From Lachnospiraceae bacterium (GTDB lineage: Bacteria > Bacillota_A > Clostridia > Lachnospirales > Lachnospiraceae), in the NCBI GenBank assembly GCA_017390645.1, contig JAFPAZ010000021.1, forward strand, positions 1 to 11,728: DNA of 11,728 nucleotides, read 5' to 3'. Position 1 is the stretch's first letter, and the number at the start of each line of letters is the position of its first letter. The translations under genes and the position numbers were made by a program. The notes beneath the pieces are model-generated. The model saw only the letters and a list, made by a program, of their open reading frames with translations, did not search any database and was not told where the DNA came from. Below are positions 1 through 6,176 of the stretch, in pieces.

Positions 1-104
1 AATTTAGTACCGCTACGAGCCGAACGCAGCGAAAGCGTGCCTGCGATGTTTTGTTTCATTTGAATCACTCTCATATAGAATGTTATGGTTTCGCAATTAC
101 CTAT
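1..104 (+). mobile_element. Right half of a MITE-like inverted-repeat element, cut by the window edge
   Basis: Bases 1-57 are identical to 4680-4736, inside the complete element at 4573-4778. After one substitution at 58 the inner repeat continues (TTTGAATCACT). The stretch up to about 84 differs in sequence and length from the other copy, and the terminal repeat GGTTTCGCAATTACCTA closes the element at 103 or 104. The left half, with its own terminal repeat and target duplication, lies outside the window. The copy ends about 143 bp past the stop codon of the HD-domain gene and has the same orientation as the internal copy. No protein is encoded; the short frame crossing it (51-281, plus) has no ribosome binding site or family features. 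If the element makes 9-bp duplications, the duplicated target should be about ACATATCAC (105-113). Confidence 0.85.
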
Positions 105-213
105 ACATATCACAATTCCAATAAAAAAATTTGTTATCATACTAAAAATCAGCACCTAACCACTCTCCATCTTTTTCTAATTATATATTTTTTTGCAATT
201 CTTTCTCTATCAT

Positions 214-254
214 ACTCTTTCTATGATATTCTTTATCCTACTCTTTCTATAATA
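214..254. repeat. Two-copy direct repeat at the 3' end of the HD-domain gene
   Basis: ACTCTTTCTATGATA (214-228) recurs as ACTCTTTCTATAATA (240-254), 14 of 15 identical with a 26-bp period. The second copy overlaps the last codons and stop of the HD-domain gene. This may be a small tandem duplication of the gene tail. The remaining sequence from 105 to 246 is AT-rich and shows nothing else I can name. Confidence 0.45.
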
Positions 255-903
255 CCCTTCCACCATTTACCCGTAAATTAAACTTGGCTCCCAGCATTTC
301 AGCGGCACCTCTGCTCATCATCATACGTTCTAAAAAAATATCAAAATACTCATACATGGTACAGATATTCTCATCTATCTCAAGGTTCAACGTAATTACC
401 AGCTTTTCCATATCAATGGTAATTTCCGACTTGGTAACCGCATAATTTACCTGATCATGAATGTCAAATTTCGTTTTATCCTTTTCACTGACACGGTTTC
501 TACGTACATCTGTCTTATCCGCAATAATAAGAGCTGCCGAAATCGGATCCTTTGCACCACCGGTAGACTCATCATGATTCCCAATGGCAGATATTACTGT
601 CATCCTGTCTTGTAAAGGCATATCTGTACTCTTCAGAATATCATTCGCAAGAATCGCGCCATATTCTGCATGCCTGGTACGATTTACTGCATTTCCAATA
701 TCGTGCATAAACCCAGCGATTTTTACCAATTCTCTGTCATGTCCCGAATAGCCAAACTGCTCTAAAATATAGGCAGCCCTCTCAGCCACGAAAGCACAAT
801 GTGCCTGGGAATGGTCTGTAAATCCTAAAACCCTTAGATTCGCATTTCCTCTGTCAATAAGTGCCTTTACTTCTTCATTTTTCAATATTTCCTGATATGT
901 CAT
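247..903 (-). CDS. HD-domain phosphohydrolase family protein
   Basis: This 218-residue soluble protein carries the HD-superfamily metal-site pattern: H35 in the first helix, the H67-D68 doublet in GFMHDIGN, H78 and H110 (GNHD), and D129 in ADKTD. Such proteins are metal-dependent phosphohydrolases, often acting on nucleotides or other phosphorylated small molecules; the substrate here cannot be told from sequence. There are no membrane segments and no second domain, although residues 150-218 extend past the HD core and may help dimerise. The start is supported by GAGGAAAG a few bases upstream of the ATG. It is the last gene of a leftward cluster with phosphofructokinase (78-bp gap) and a histidine phosphatase, which suggests a role in phosphometabolite turnover. 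The C-terminal codons overlap a short direct repeat. The fold is confident, the function open. Confidence 0.85.
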   Translation of the reverse strand: MTYQEILKNEEVKALIDRGNANLRVLGFTDHSQAHCAFVAERAAYILEQFGYSGHDRELVKIAGFMHDIGNAVNRTRHAEYGAILANDILKSTDMPLQDRMTVISAIGNHDESTGGAKDPISAALIIADKTDVRRNRVSEKDKTKFDIHDQVNYAVTKSEITIDMEKLVITLNLEIDENICTMYEYFDIFLERMMMSRGAAEMLGAKFNLRVNGGRVL

Positions 904-981
904 TCACGCTTTCCTCTTTCCTTATTCCACCGGCAATTCCCTTGCTCCAATAACCTTGTACTGATAAAGACATAATTTTGC

Positions 982-1956
982 TTATTCAGACAATAATTTG
1001 CTTAATTCATATTGGAAGGAATCCAATTTATTATTTTCCAACTTCAATGCCTCTGTAAGATCAAAATCAATCAACACATCATTTTTAATTGCCACAATGC
1101 GATTTTTTTCATTGCGATTTAAAATCTCAATGGCATATGCACCCATCAATGAACCATACATTCTATCCTTAGCAGTAGGTTGTCCACCTCTTTGAACATA
1201 TCCTAAAACAGATACTCTGGATTCAATTCCTGTCTTTTCCCGAATTCGTTCCGCAAGCTCTCCGGCATCTGTCACTCCCTCAGCCAAAACTACTAAATAA
1301 CTGTTTCTTCCGTCTGCATGTCGTCTTTTAATTGCATCGGTGATACTATCAAAATTACCATCCCATTTTTCAGGAAGAACAATGGCATCTGCCGAAGTAG
1401 CCATACCTGCCCAAAGAGCAATGTATCCACGCTTTCTTCCCATCACCTCTACCACACTACATCTGCCATGAGAAACAGAAGAATCCCTGATTCTATCAAT
1501 TGCTTCTGTTGCTGTATTTGCAGCAGTATCAAATCCCAAAGTATATTCCGTACATGCCACATCCCGGTCTATGGTACCAGGAATACATACAATGTTGACT
1601 CCTTCTTTTTGTAATTCAATGGCTCCCCGCAAGGTTCCATCTCCACCAATTGCAACAACTGCATCGATTTCCTGTTCTTTTAAATTCTCTGCTGCTTGTC
1701 TTCTGTATTCCGGTTGTAAAAACCTTTCACTTCTACTGGTAAAAAGGATGGTGCCACCTTGATTGTTGATATTTCTTACATCTTCTAATCCAAGGGGAAT
1801 CGTTTCCCAGTCTATCAAACCTTCATATCCTCTTAATACACCCACTACCTGTATCCCAAAGTGTGCTGCACTAAACACAACTGCCCGAATGGCTGAATTC
1901 ATCCCTGGTGCATCTCCACCACTGGTTAACACTGCTATTTTCTTTATATCACTCAT
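982..1956 (-). CDS. pfkA: ATP-dependent 6-phosphofructokinase, variant form
   Basis: At 324 residues this matches bacterial PfkA in length. It phosphorylates fructose 6-phosphate to the 1,6-bisphosphate in glycolysis, in the cytoplasm. Visible motifs are SGGDAPGMN (12-20), GGDG (104-107), PGTID (126-130) with catalytic D130 and metal-contact D132, R165, MGR (172-174), E226, R247 and QRGG (255-258). Glycine after GGD and in PGTID indicates the ATP form, not the PPi form. Compared with the E. coli and B. subtilis sequences as I remember them, several positions deviate: the N of IDND is R131, the substrate-binding H249 is Y253, and the effector-site basic residues (R25 and the GKKH loop) are F28 and GRNSY. 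The gene sits between phosphatase genes and not beside pyk, so it may be a second PFK paralogue. The start is supported by GAGGAG 8 bases upstream. Family is sure; allosteric behaviour is inferred. Confidence 0.93.
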   Translation of the reverse strand: MSDIKKIAVLTSGGDAPGMNSAIRAVVFSAAHFGIQVVGVLRGYEGLIDWETIPLGLEDVRNINNQGGTILFTSRSERFLQPEYRRQAAENLKEQEIDAVVAIGGDGTLRGAIELQKEGVNIVCIPGTIDRDVACTEYTLGFDTAANTATEAIDRIRDSSVSHGRCSVVEVMGRKRGYIALWAGMATSADAIVLPEKWDGNFDSITDAIKRRHADGRNSYLVVLAEGVTDAGELAERIREKTGIESRVSVLGYVQRGGQPTAKDRMYGSLMGAYAIEILNRNEKNRIVAIKNDVLIDFDLTEALKLENNKLDSFQYELSKLLSE

Positions 1957-1997
1957 TTCCTATTCTCCTCGCATTTTTATCCTAATCTAAACCTTAA

Positions 1998-2615
1998 CTA
2001 ATCTTTAACAATAAACGATTGGGATTCTTTTACTAATGTAAACTCTCCCGCTGTTAAATCAACCATCGATACTTCTAAGTTCTTTTGCAAATTTCCTTTC
2101 CAGAAATCTTTTAATTCTCTCCCAAGCATCGCTGCCAGCAATGCTTTATTCATAGCGCCATGAGCGACAATCATCACTCTCTGCGCTTTTCCTTCCAAAG
2201 GTAGTATTTTATCTTCAATAAACTCTTTTCCTCTTAAAATAACATCTTCCAATTTTTCTCCATGTTCTGCAGGCTTGTATAATTCTGGTTTATCAAAAAA
2301 ATGGTAAAACCCACATTCTTCATTATTTAACATTTCATCCACGTTCAACCCTTCAAATTCTCCAAAGGATACTTCCCGGATTCTTTCATCAATTTCTATT
2401 GGCACATTATTTTCAGCATGAATCAGTTGTGCTGTTAAATAAGCTCTTTTTAAAGGACTTGAAAAAACTTTATCAAAAGTAATTCCCTTCATTCCCTGAC
2501 CAGTCAATGCCGCCAGTCTCTTTCCGTCTTCCGATAATTCAATGTCTGTACTTCCTTGCAGCTTTCTTGCTTTATTCCAGACAGTCTGCCCATGCCGTAT
2601 AATATAAATTTCCAT
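1998..2615 (-). CDS. Histidine phosphatase (phosphoglycerate mutase-like) superfamily protein
   Basis: The frame is open from an ATG at 2627, but I place the start at the ATG at 2615 (205 residues): GGAGAG lies 5-6 bases ahead of the second ATG and nothing like it precedes the first. The N-terminus reads MEIYIIRHGQT, the superfamily signature, with catalytic H8 flanked by R7. R57, E81 (in REVSFGEFEG) and H152 (in VAHG) complete the usual catalytic set of two His, two Arg and one acid. Members include cofactor-dependent phosphoglycerate mutases, fructose-2,6-bisphosphatases, cobalamin phosphatases and broad acid phosphatases. The sequence cannot decide between these; the length fits a monofunctional phosphatase. 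It is the first gene of a cluster 41 bp ahead of phosphofructokinase, so a sugar-phosphate substrate is plausible. No signal peptide, hence cytoplasmic. Confidence 0.88.
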   Translation of the reverse strand: MEIYIIRHGQTVWNKARKLQGSTDIELSEDGKRLAALTGQGMKGITFDKVFSSPLKRAYLTAQLIHAENNVPIEIDERIREVSFGEFEGLNVDEMLNNEECGFYHFFDKPELYKPAEHGEKLEDVILRGKEFIEDKILPLEGKAQRVMIVAHGAMNKALLAAMLGRELKDFWKGNLQKNLEVSMVDLTAGEFTLVKESQSFIVKD

Positions 2616-2649
2616 ATTACTCTCCATTATTTTTAATCTTTTCGTTTAT

Positions 2650-2677
2650 ATTCTAACATAATTCCCCTGAAACGCAA
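2650..2677 (-). promoter_or_regulatory. Promoter for the histidine phosphatase-pfkA-HD cluster
   Basis: Reading leftward, TTGCGT (2677-2672) is followed by a 16-base spacer and TAGAAT (2655-2650), preceded by TG one base upstream (TGTTAGAAT, an extended -10). Transcription would start about 25 bases before the chosen start codon. The pattern fits a housekeeping sigma factor; not tested. Confidence 0.6.
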
Positions 2678-2776
2678 TTATTTTTTCCCTTGTCTTTATC
2701 CTTGTTGAAATTAACGTTTTGTGTTATTGTAACATCATATAACAGTCAAACAAACAAAGGAAAGGATTGGCACAAT

Positions 2777-3559
2777 ATGAAATTAGTAATAATTAAGAAG
2801 GATTGGACCGGAATCCAGCAAAATACTATCCAAAAAATGCTAAAAGAATCCGAATTGGTTCTATCAGATACTGTAAACGACTGTTTATCTTTGAAGGAAC
2901 CATTCCTTCTTTTTTCCTCTTCCATAACGGATTATCATTTTTCTAAAGAACACCACTTTCCTTTTTTAGGATTTGGATTATCCGTTCCCTGCCCTTATCT
3001 TGTAGAAGAAATAAACGGACTGAATGATTCTTATCTTGGCCTGGTTTATGCCAGATTTTATCATCTCCCTTTTACTATCTGCAAATACCAGAATTTTACT
3101 CTTAGGGAATATTGCTGCCTAGAATTTGATGTTGTAAAAGCTTTCTATGAATTATTCCCACAAAATAAAAGTGTAGAAGTATTTTCAGAAGATAAATCCA
3201 CTGCATTGGAACAATTTTCTTCCCGAATGATGGAATACCGGTATAAAAATCATGGATTTTGGGGTATTTTTAATGAAAAAGAAGATTTAATCGGACAAAT
3301 CGGTATCACAAGTTATGAAAACGGTCTGGAATTAAGTTATATCATTCGTCCTGACTTTCAAAGAAAAGGCATTGCCTATGAATTATGTCAAAAAGTCCTT
3401 ATTTATGCAAAAAATGAACTTGGTATTACATCCCTTGATATCCGTGTCCATCCTTCTAACACTGCCTCTCTTAAACTGGCAGAAAAACTTCAAAAAACCG
3501 GAATCATAAACCTGCAAATTATTCCATTAGGAATTTATGAAACGAAAAAACGAAAATAG
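2777..3559 (+). CDS. Two-part protein with C-terminal GNAT acetyltransferase domain
   Basis: The frame is open from a TTG at 2690, but AAAGGAAAGGATT just ahead of the ATG at 2777 marks the real start, giving 260 residues. Residues about 135-245 form a GNAT domain: a beta hairpin with GFWGIFNEKEDLIGQIGI, the acetyl-CoA loop QRKGIA (195-200) after LSYIIRPDF, and N228-TAS. GNAT enzymes move an acetyl group from acetyl-CoA to an amine; the acceptor is unknown. The first 130 residues resemble an N-terminal region I recall from clostridial GNAT proteins, with a segment like YLGLVYARFYHLPF leading into a strand with TLRE, but I cannot assign it a function. Upstream, TTGAAA (2705-2710) and TATAAC (2738-2743) are present but badly spaced, so no promoter is called. 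It stands alone on the plus strand, divergent from the phosphatase cluster. Confidence 0.8.
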   Translation: MKLVIIKKDWTGIQQNTIQKMLKESELVLSDTVNDCLSLKEPFLLFSSSITDYHFSKEHHFPFLGFGLSVPCPYLVEEINGLNDSYLGLVYARFYHLPFTICKYQNFTLREYCCLEFDVVKAFYELFPQNKSVEVFSEDKSTALEQFSSRMMEYRYKNHGFWGIFNEKEDLIGQIGITSYENGLELSYIIRPDFQRKGIAYELCQKVLIYAKNELGITSLDIRVHPSNTASLKLAEKLQKTGIINLQIIPLGIYETKKRK

Positions 3560-3580
3560 GCTTCCACACCTATTTTCGTT
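3549..3580. terminator. Hairpin terminator between convergent genes
   Basis: AACGAAAATAGG (3549-3560) pairs perfectly with CCTATTTTCGTT (3569-3580) around an 8-base loop. The TAG stop of the acetyltransferase gene is inside the left arm. On the minus strand the stem runs into a T-tract (complement of 3545-3550), and on the plus strand a moderately T-rich stretch follows, so it probably acts in both directions and best for leftward transcripts. Confidence 0.75.
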
Positions 3581-3591
3581 ATATGAATTAT

Positions 3592-3726
3592 TTATTTCTT
3601 TTGTTTTTCAACATATTCAATAATAAAATTCTCCATTTCGGATTTTTCTTTATCCAAAGCAAGCGCAAGTTCCCCATATAAATTATTTTCTGCCAATTTT
3701 AAATATTTTTCATCTGTAGTAGTGAT
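3592..3726 (-). pseudogene. 44-codon small frame with ATC in place of a start codon
   Basis: Downstream of the alarmone synthetase gene, the minus strand has an open run of 44 codons ending in TAA. It encodes an acidic-to-basic helical peptide beginning (I)TTTDEKYLKLAENNLYGELA and ending EYVEKQKK. It has no ATG, GTG or TTG at its head, yet AGAAGG sits exactly six A's before an ATC codon, just where a start should be. Two readings are possible: a small gene whose ATG mutated to ATC (or which really uses AUC), or a longer gene with a one-base loss in the seven-A run (3726-3732), since the other frame continues upstream as RIIKTLYLRKCERTAEGKK to 3848. I recognise no family. The hairpin at 3549-3580 lies just beyond its stop, fitting a terminator for it. 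Confidence 0.45.
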
Positions 3727-3844
3727 TTTTTTCCTTCTGCTGTTCTCTCACATTTCCTTAAATATAAAGTTTTAATGATCCGAATCAAAAAAATATAAAC
3801 ATTCAGGTTAAGCACTTTTGTATCGAAAAATTCACGCAAACACC

Positions 3845-4540
3845 CTATTTATCTGGTACTTTTCCTTTTTCGATTCTATTACGAATTTCCTGCATTTTAT
3901 GATCGATTTCGCTAATGGAGTCTGCACAGATTCGTAATTCTTCCACTATTTCATTTGCATCTTCAATATCTTTTTTATATTTCATTTTATGTTCCAGACT
4001 TGCCCAAAAATCCATAGCAATGGTTCTAAACTGAACCTCTACTTTCATATGTTTCTTTTCGTTGGACAGGAAAATAGGAATATCAAGAATCAAATGAAGA
4101 CTCCTATAACCATTCGGTTTTGGATTTTCAATATAATCTTTTCTTTCTAAAACAATAATATCATCCTGTTTTGCCAGCATTTTTTCAATATGATAGATAT
4201 CCTCTTTAAAAGAACATACCACCCTGATTCCTGCTACATCACTTAAATTTTCCTCGATATTTTTTACATTAATTTCATATCCCTTTCTTTTTAATTTCTC
4301 AAGGATACTATAGGAGGATTTTACTCTTGACTTAATGGATTCAAAAGGATTCCGATTATATTGAAGAGAGAATTCTTCGTTTAATACCTGCAACTTCGTT
4401 TCTACTTCTTTTATGGCACATCGGTAACACATCATCAGTTTCGCATATGATTGGGCCGATACCAATATTTCTTCTGGCGGTTCCAACTTTAAAAATTCAT
4501 CGATATCAAATTCTTTTCTTCTATTTTTCATATTCCCCAT
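3845..4540 (-). CDS. Small alarmone synthetase, (p)ppGpp synthetase of the RelQ/YjbM type
   Basis: This 231-residue protein contains only the RelA/SpoT synthetase domain; there is no HD hydrolase or TGS region, so it should make and not degrade (p)ppGpp from ATP and GDP or GTP. Key motifs in order are RVKSSYSILEKL (72-83) binding ATP phosphates, SDVAGIRVVC (100-109) with metal-binding D101, ENPKPNGYRSLH (138-149) stacking the guanine, and VEVQFRT (167-173) with E168, followed by WASLEHKMKYK (179-189). The C-terminal helix (200-226) resembles the tetramerising helix of RelQ enzymes. The start is supported by AAAGGAGAAGG seven bases upstream. A 206-bp mobile element is inserted 24 bases ahead of this ribosome binding region, separating it from the 92-residue gene with which it was probably co-transcribed. 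Its expression may thus be altered or depend on readthrough. Confidence 0.92.
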   Translation of the reverse strand: MGNMKNRRKEFDIDEFLKLEPPEEILVSAQSYAKLMMCYRCAIKEVETKLQVLNEEFSLQYNRNPFESIKSRVKSSYSILEKLKRKGYEINVKNIEENLSDVAGIRVVCSFKEDIYHIEKMLAKQDDIIVLERKDYIENPKPNGYRSLHLILDIPIFLSNEKKHMKVEVQFRTIAMDFWASLEHKMKYKKDIEDANEIVEELRICADSISEIDHKMQEIRNRIEKGKVPDK

Positions 4541-4563
4541 ATTTTTTCCTTCTCCTTTGTACT

Positions 4564-4572
4564 AAACACTAC
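4564..4572. repeat. Left copy of the 9-bp target-site duplication
   Basis: AAACACTAC lies directly left of the element's first base and is repeated perfectly at 4779-4787, directly right of its last base. Confidence 0.9.
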
Positions 4573-4778
4573 TTAGGCAATTGCGAAACTACCAAACCTT
4601 ATATTAAGTGATTCAAAAGAAACAAATACATAAGCAGGTGCTTGGGCGGCCGTCGGTACTTAATGAGCGACTTGTCGCGAATTTAGTACCGCTACGAGCC
4701 GAACGCAGCGAAAGCGTGCCTGCGATGTTTTGTTTCTTTTGAATCACTTTCACACTTTATAGTTTCGCAATTACCTAA
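4573..4778. mobile_element. Complete 206-bp MITE-like element with terminal inverted repeats
   Basis: The left end TTAGGCAATTGCGAAACTA (4573-4591) matches the reverse complement of 4760-4778 at 18 of 19 positions. A second, inner inverted repeat is perfect over 19 bp (4606-4624 against 4731-4749, AAGTGATTCAAAAGAAACA). Further in, GCAGG (4634-4638) can pair with CCTGC (4719-4723) and CGGTACT (4654-4660) with AGTACCG (4685-4691). The element is flanked by a 9-bp duplication, so it arrived by transposition. It has no coding capacity and must be moved in trans by a transposase recognising the same ends; I cannot name the family. A partial second copy is at 1-104, sharing 57 identical bases of core, which points to a multi-copy family. 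Its core is far more GC-rich than the flanks. Confidence 0.88.
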
Positions 4779-4787
4779 AAACACTAC
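4779..4787. repeat. Right copy of the 9-bp target-site duplication
   Basis: AAACACTAC is identical to 4564-4572. It contains the TAG stop (complement of 4784-4786) of the 92-residue gene, so the insertion duplicated the stop codon and left that gene intact. Confidence 0.9.
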
Positions 4788-5062
4788 TTTATTTCCTTTT
4801 CCATTTCATTCAACCAAAGAATTGCTTGTTTTCTTCCTTCTTCATCAAAAGAAAAATCCTTTACCCGAATTTCTTCCTCCGGAGTTTTTTCAAAACAATA
4901 TAACCCTTTCCAACACCAGACCCTTAAAACAGTCTCCTCTTCTTCCTCCCCCTTTTTCACTGCATCTTTCTTAATGCGGTATCTGAAATCCTTCGAACTA
5001 CCAGTAAATATTCCTTTATAAACAAAAAAATTAAAATTTAAAATATCTTCTTCTTTAACCAT
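4784..5062 (-). CDS. Conserved hypothetical protein, 92 residues
   Basis: I do not recognise a named family, though the layout resembles small proteins I recall from Lachnospiraceae. Three blocks stand out: FTGSSKDFRYRIKK (19-32), RVWCWKGLYCFEKTPEEE (47-64) and FSFDEEGRKQAILWLNE (70-86). The first two look like beta strands, possibly a small barrel, and the third like a closing helix. C50 and C56 are the only cysteines. The protein is highly charged and has no signal peptide or membrane segment. Its ATG overlaps the stop of the upstream YitT-type gene by eight bases (ATGGTTAA), so translation is probably coupled. The stop lies within the target duplication of the mobile element, five bases from its end, and the reading frame is undamaged. 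Confidence 0.7.
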   Translation of the reverse strand: MVKEEDILNFNFFVYKGIFTGSSKDFRYRIKKDAVKKGEEEEETVLRVWCWKGLYCFEKTPEEEIRVKDFSFDEEGRKQAILWLNEMEKEIK

Positions 5063-5906
5063 GTTCTCTTCCTATCTTTTTATATCCTTCTCCAAAAATT
5101 TCACTGGCTCTGCAAACTATCATAAAAGCCTTTTCATCCTCTTCCTTCACAATTTCCTCCACTTTCGGAGAAAGACGTTTTCTTACCACACACATAATAA
5201 CTTCATAACTGGTCTTACTATATCCACCGGATCCCTGTATAAACGTAACTCCCACATTTGCCTCATTTAACAGTCTCTCTGAAATTACCTTTTGTGAATT
5301 ACTGATGATATAAATTAACTTTGCTTCATCGTCTCCATATAAAACATAATCCACAACTTTTGAAGAAAAAACCACTGCAATAAAGGCATACATTGCTAAA
5401 TTAAAATTTCCAAATACAATTCCGGAAATAGTAACTACAAGAATATCCAACATCATAAAAATTTTCCCTGTAGACATATGCGGAAATTTACTACGAAGCA
5501 ATTTCACAATAATATCAATACCACCTGTGGTCGCTCCCTGCCGGAACACAATTCCTATCCCCATGCCCACCAATACACTGCCAGCAATGGCTGCCAGTAA
5601 ATATTCCTTCGTAATGGGGCCGAATCCCGTAAAATAATTAGTAAAGACCGAATTTAATACTACCATAAATAAAGTATCCAGCATGACTTTATATCCGAAT
5701 TTCATAAATCCAAGTATCAATATCGGCACATTCAAAATAAAATATAAGGTTCCTGTGGATATGTTGGTAAATTGATGCAAAATAACACTAATACCAACAA
5801 TTCCTCCCGGAGCCAACTGATTTGGATCCAAAAATAAACTGATTCCCATTGCATAAAAAAGTGCAGCCAATATAAAAAATACATATTTTTTCACCGATTT
5901 TCCCAT
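5055..5906 (-). CDS. YitT family membrane protein (DUF161 plus DUF2179)
   Basis: A 283-residue integral membrane protein. Hydrophobic stretches at about 8-26, 34-48, 53-70, 74-92, 102-122, 148-166 and 168-186 suggest six or seven membrane segments. The conserved NQLAPGGIVGIS (29-40) and GATTGGIDI (124-132) are signatures of the family. Residues about 195-275 form the cytoplasmic DUF2179 domain, with GSGGYS (225-230), a PII-like fold that may sense a small ligand. The transport or sensing role of YitT proteins is not settled, so I give none. An AAAGG about 11 bases ahead of the ATG is a modest ribosome binding site. It heads an operon with the overlapping 92-residue gene and, before the mobile element landed, the alarmone synthetase gene. 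Length and domain order are normal. Confidence 0.9.
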   Translation of the reverse strand: MGKSVKKYVFFILAALFYAMGISLFLDPNQLAPGGIVGISVILHQFTNISTGTLYFILNVPILILGFMKFGYKVMLDTLFMVVLNSVFTNYFTGFGPITKEYLLAAIAGSVLVGMGIGIVFRQGATTGGIDIIVKLLRSKFPHMSTGKIFMMLDILVVTISGIVFGNFNLAMYAFIAVVFSSKVVDYVLYGDDEAKLIYIISNSQKVISERLLNEANVGVTFIQGSGGYSKTSYEVIMCVVRKRLSPKVEEIVKEEDEKAFMIVCRASEIFGEGYKKIGREHG

Positions 5907-6014
5907 ATAAAAACCAACCTTTCACATATCAGCATTTTTTAGATTGCCAAAGCACAAAATACATAGCAATCTATTAGTATCCGGGGAAAATATCCTTTGA
6001 CCCCAACCTCTTTT

Positions 6015-6042
6015 ATATTAGTATTTCTTATTTTTAGTGCAA
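6015..6042 (-). promoter_or_regulatory. Putative promoter of the YitT operon
   Basis: Reading leftward, TTGCAC (6042-6037), a 16-base spacer and TAATAT (6020-6015) resemble a housekeeping promoter. It would give a leader of about 100 bases before the ATG at 5906. Confidence 0.5.
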
Positions 6043-6117
6043 TATGTATTTTATTCTTAATTCATTTCGTCCCGATGTTTAAACTTTCTTTATTAGTCAT
6101 AAGTTTAACATAAAAAT

Positions 6118-6176
6118 AAGTGTATGAAAAGAGAACATTCCATAAAGGATTGATTATTATTCTCTCTCATACACTT
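6118..6176 (-). terminator. Hairpin terminator after the 550-residue membrane protein gene
   Basis: AAGTGTATGA (6118-6127) pairs with TCATACACTT (6167-6176), extended inward by AGAGAA/TTCTCT (6130-6135 with 6160-6165), with a 24-base loop. On the minus strand the stem is followed by TATTTTTATG. It lies about 80 bases past the stop of the gene. The long loop and broken T-run make it weaker than the one at 9015. Confidence 0.6.

Noticed and set aside
51..281. Plus-strand frame of 76 codons crossing the left element
   Set aside because: It starts inside the mobile element and runs antisense into the HD-domain gene's tail; the sequence looks like translated AT-rich DNA.
982..1956. Pyrophosphate-dependent phosphofructokinase
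   Set aside because: GGDG and PGTID carry glycines at the two positions where PPi enzymes have aspartate and lysine.
998..1990. Plus-strand open frames across the phosphofructokinase gene
   Set aside because: They are antisense shadows of a clearly conserved gene and have no binding sites or family features.
2690..2776. Longer acetyltransferase frame from a TTG at 2690
   Set aside because: No binding site at the TTG, and the ATG at 2777 follows AAAGGAAAGGATT; the added stretch looks like leader sequence.
1..4778. CRISPR array or tandem repeat
   Set aside because: The two similar segments are single dispersed copies 4.6 kb apart with transposon-like ends, not regularly spaced repeats.
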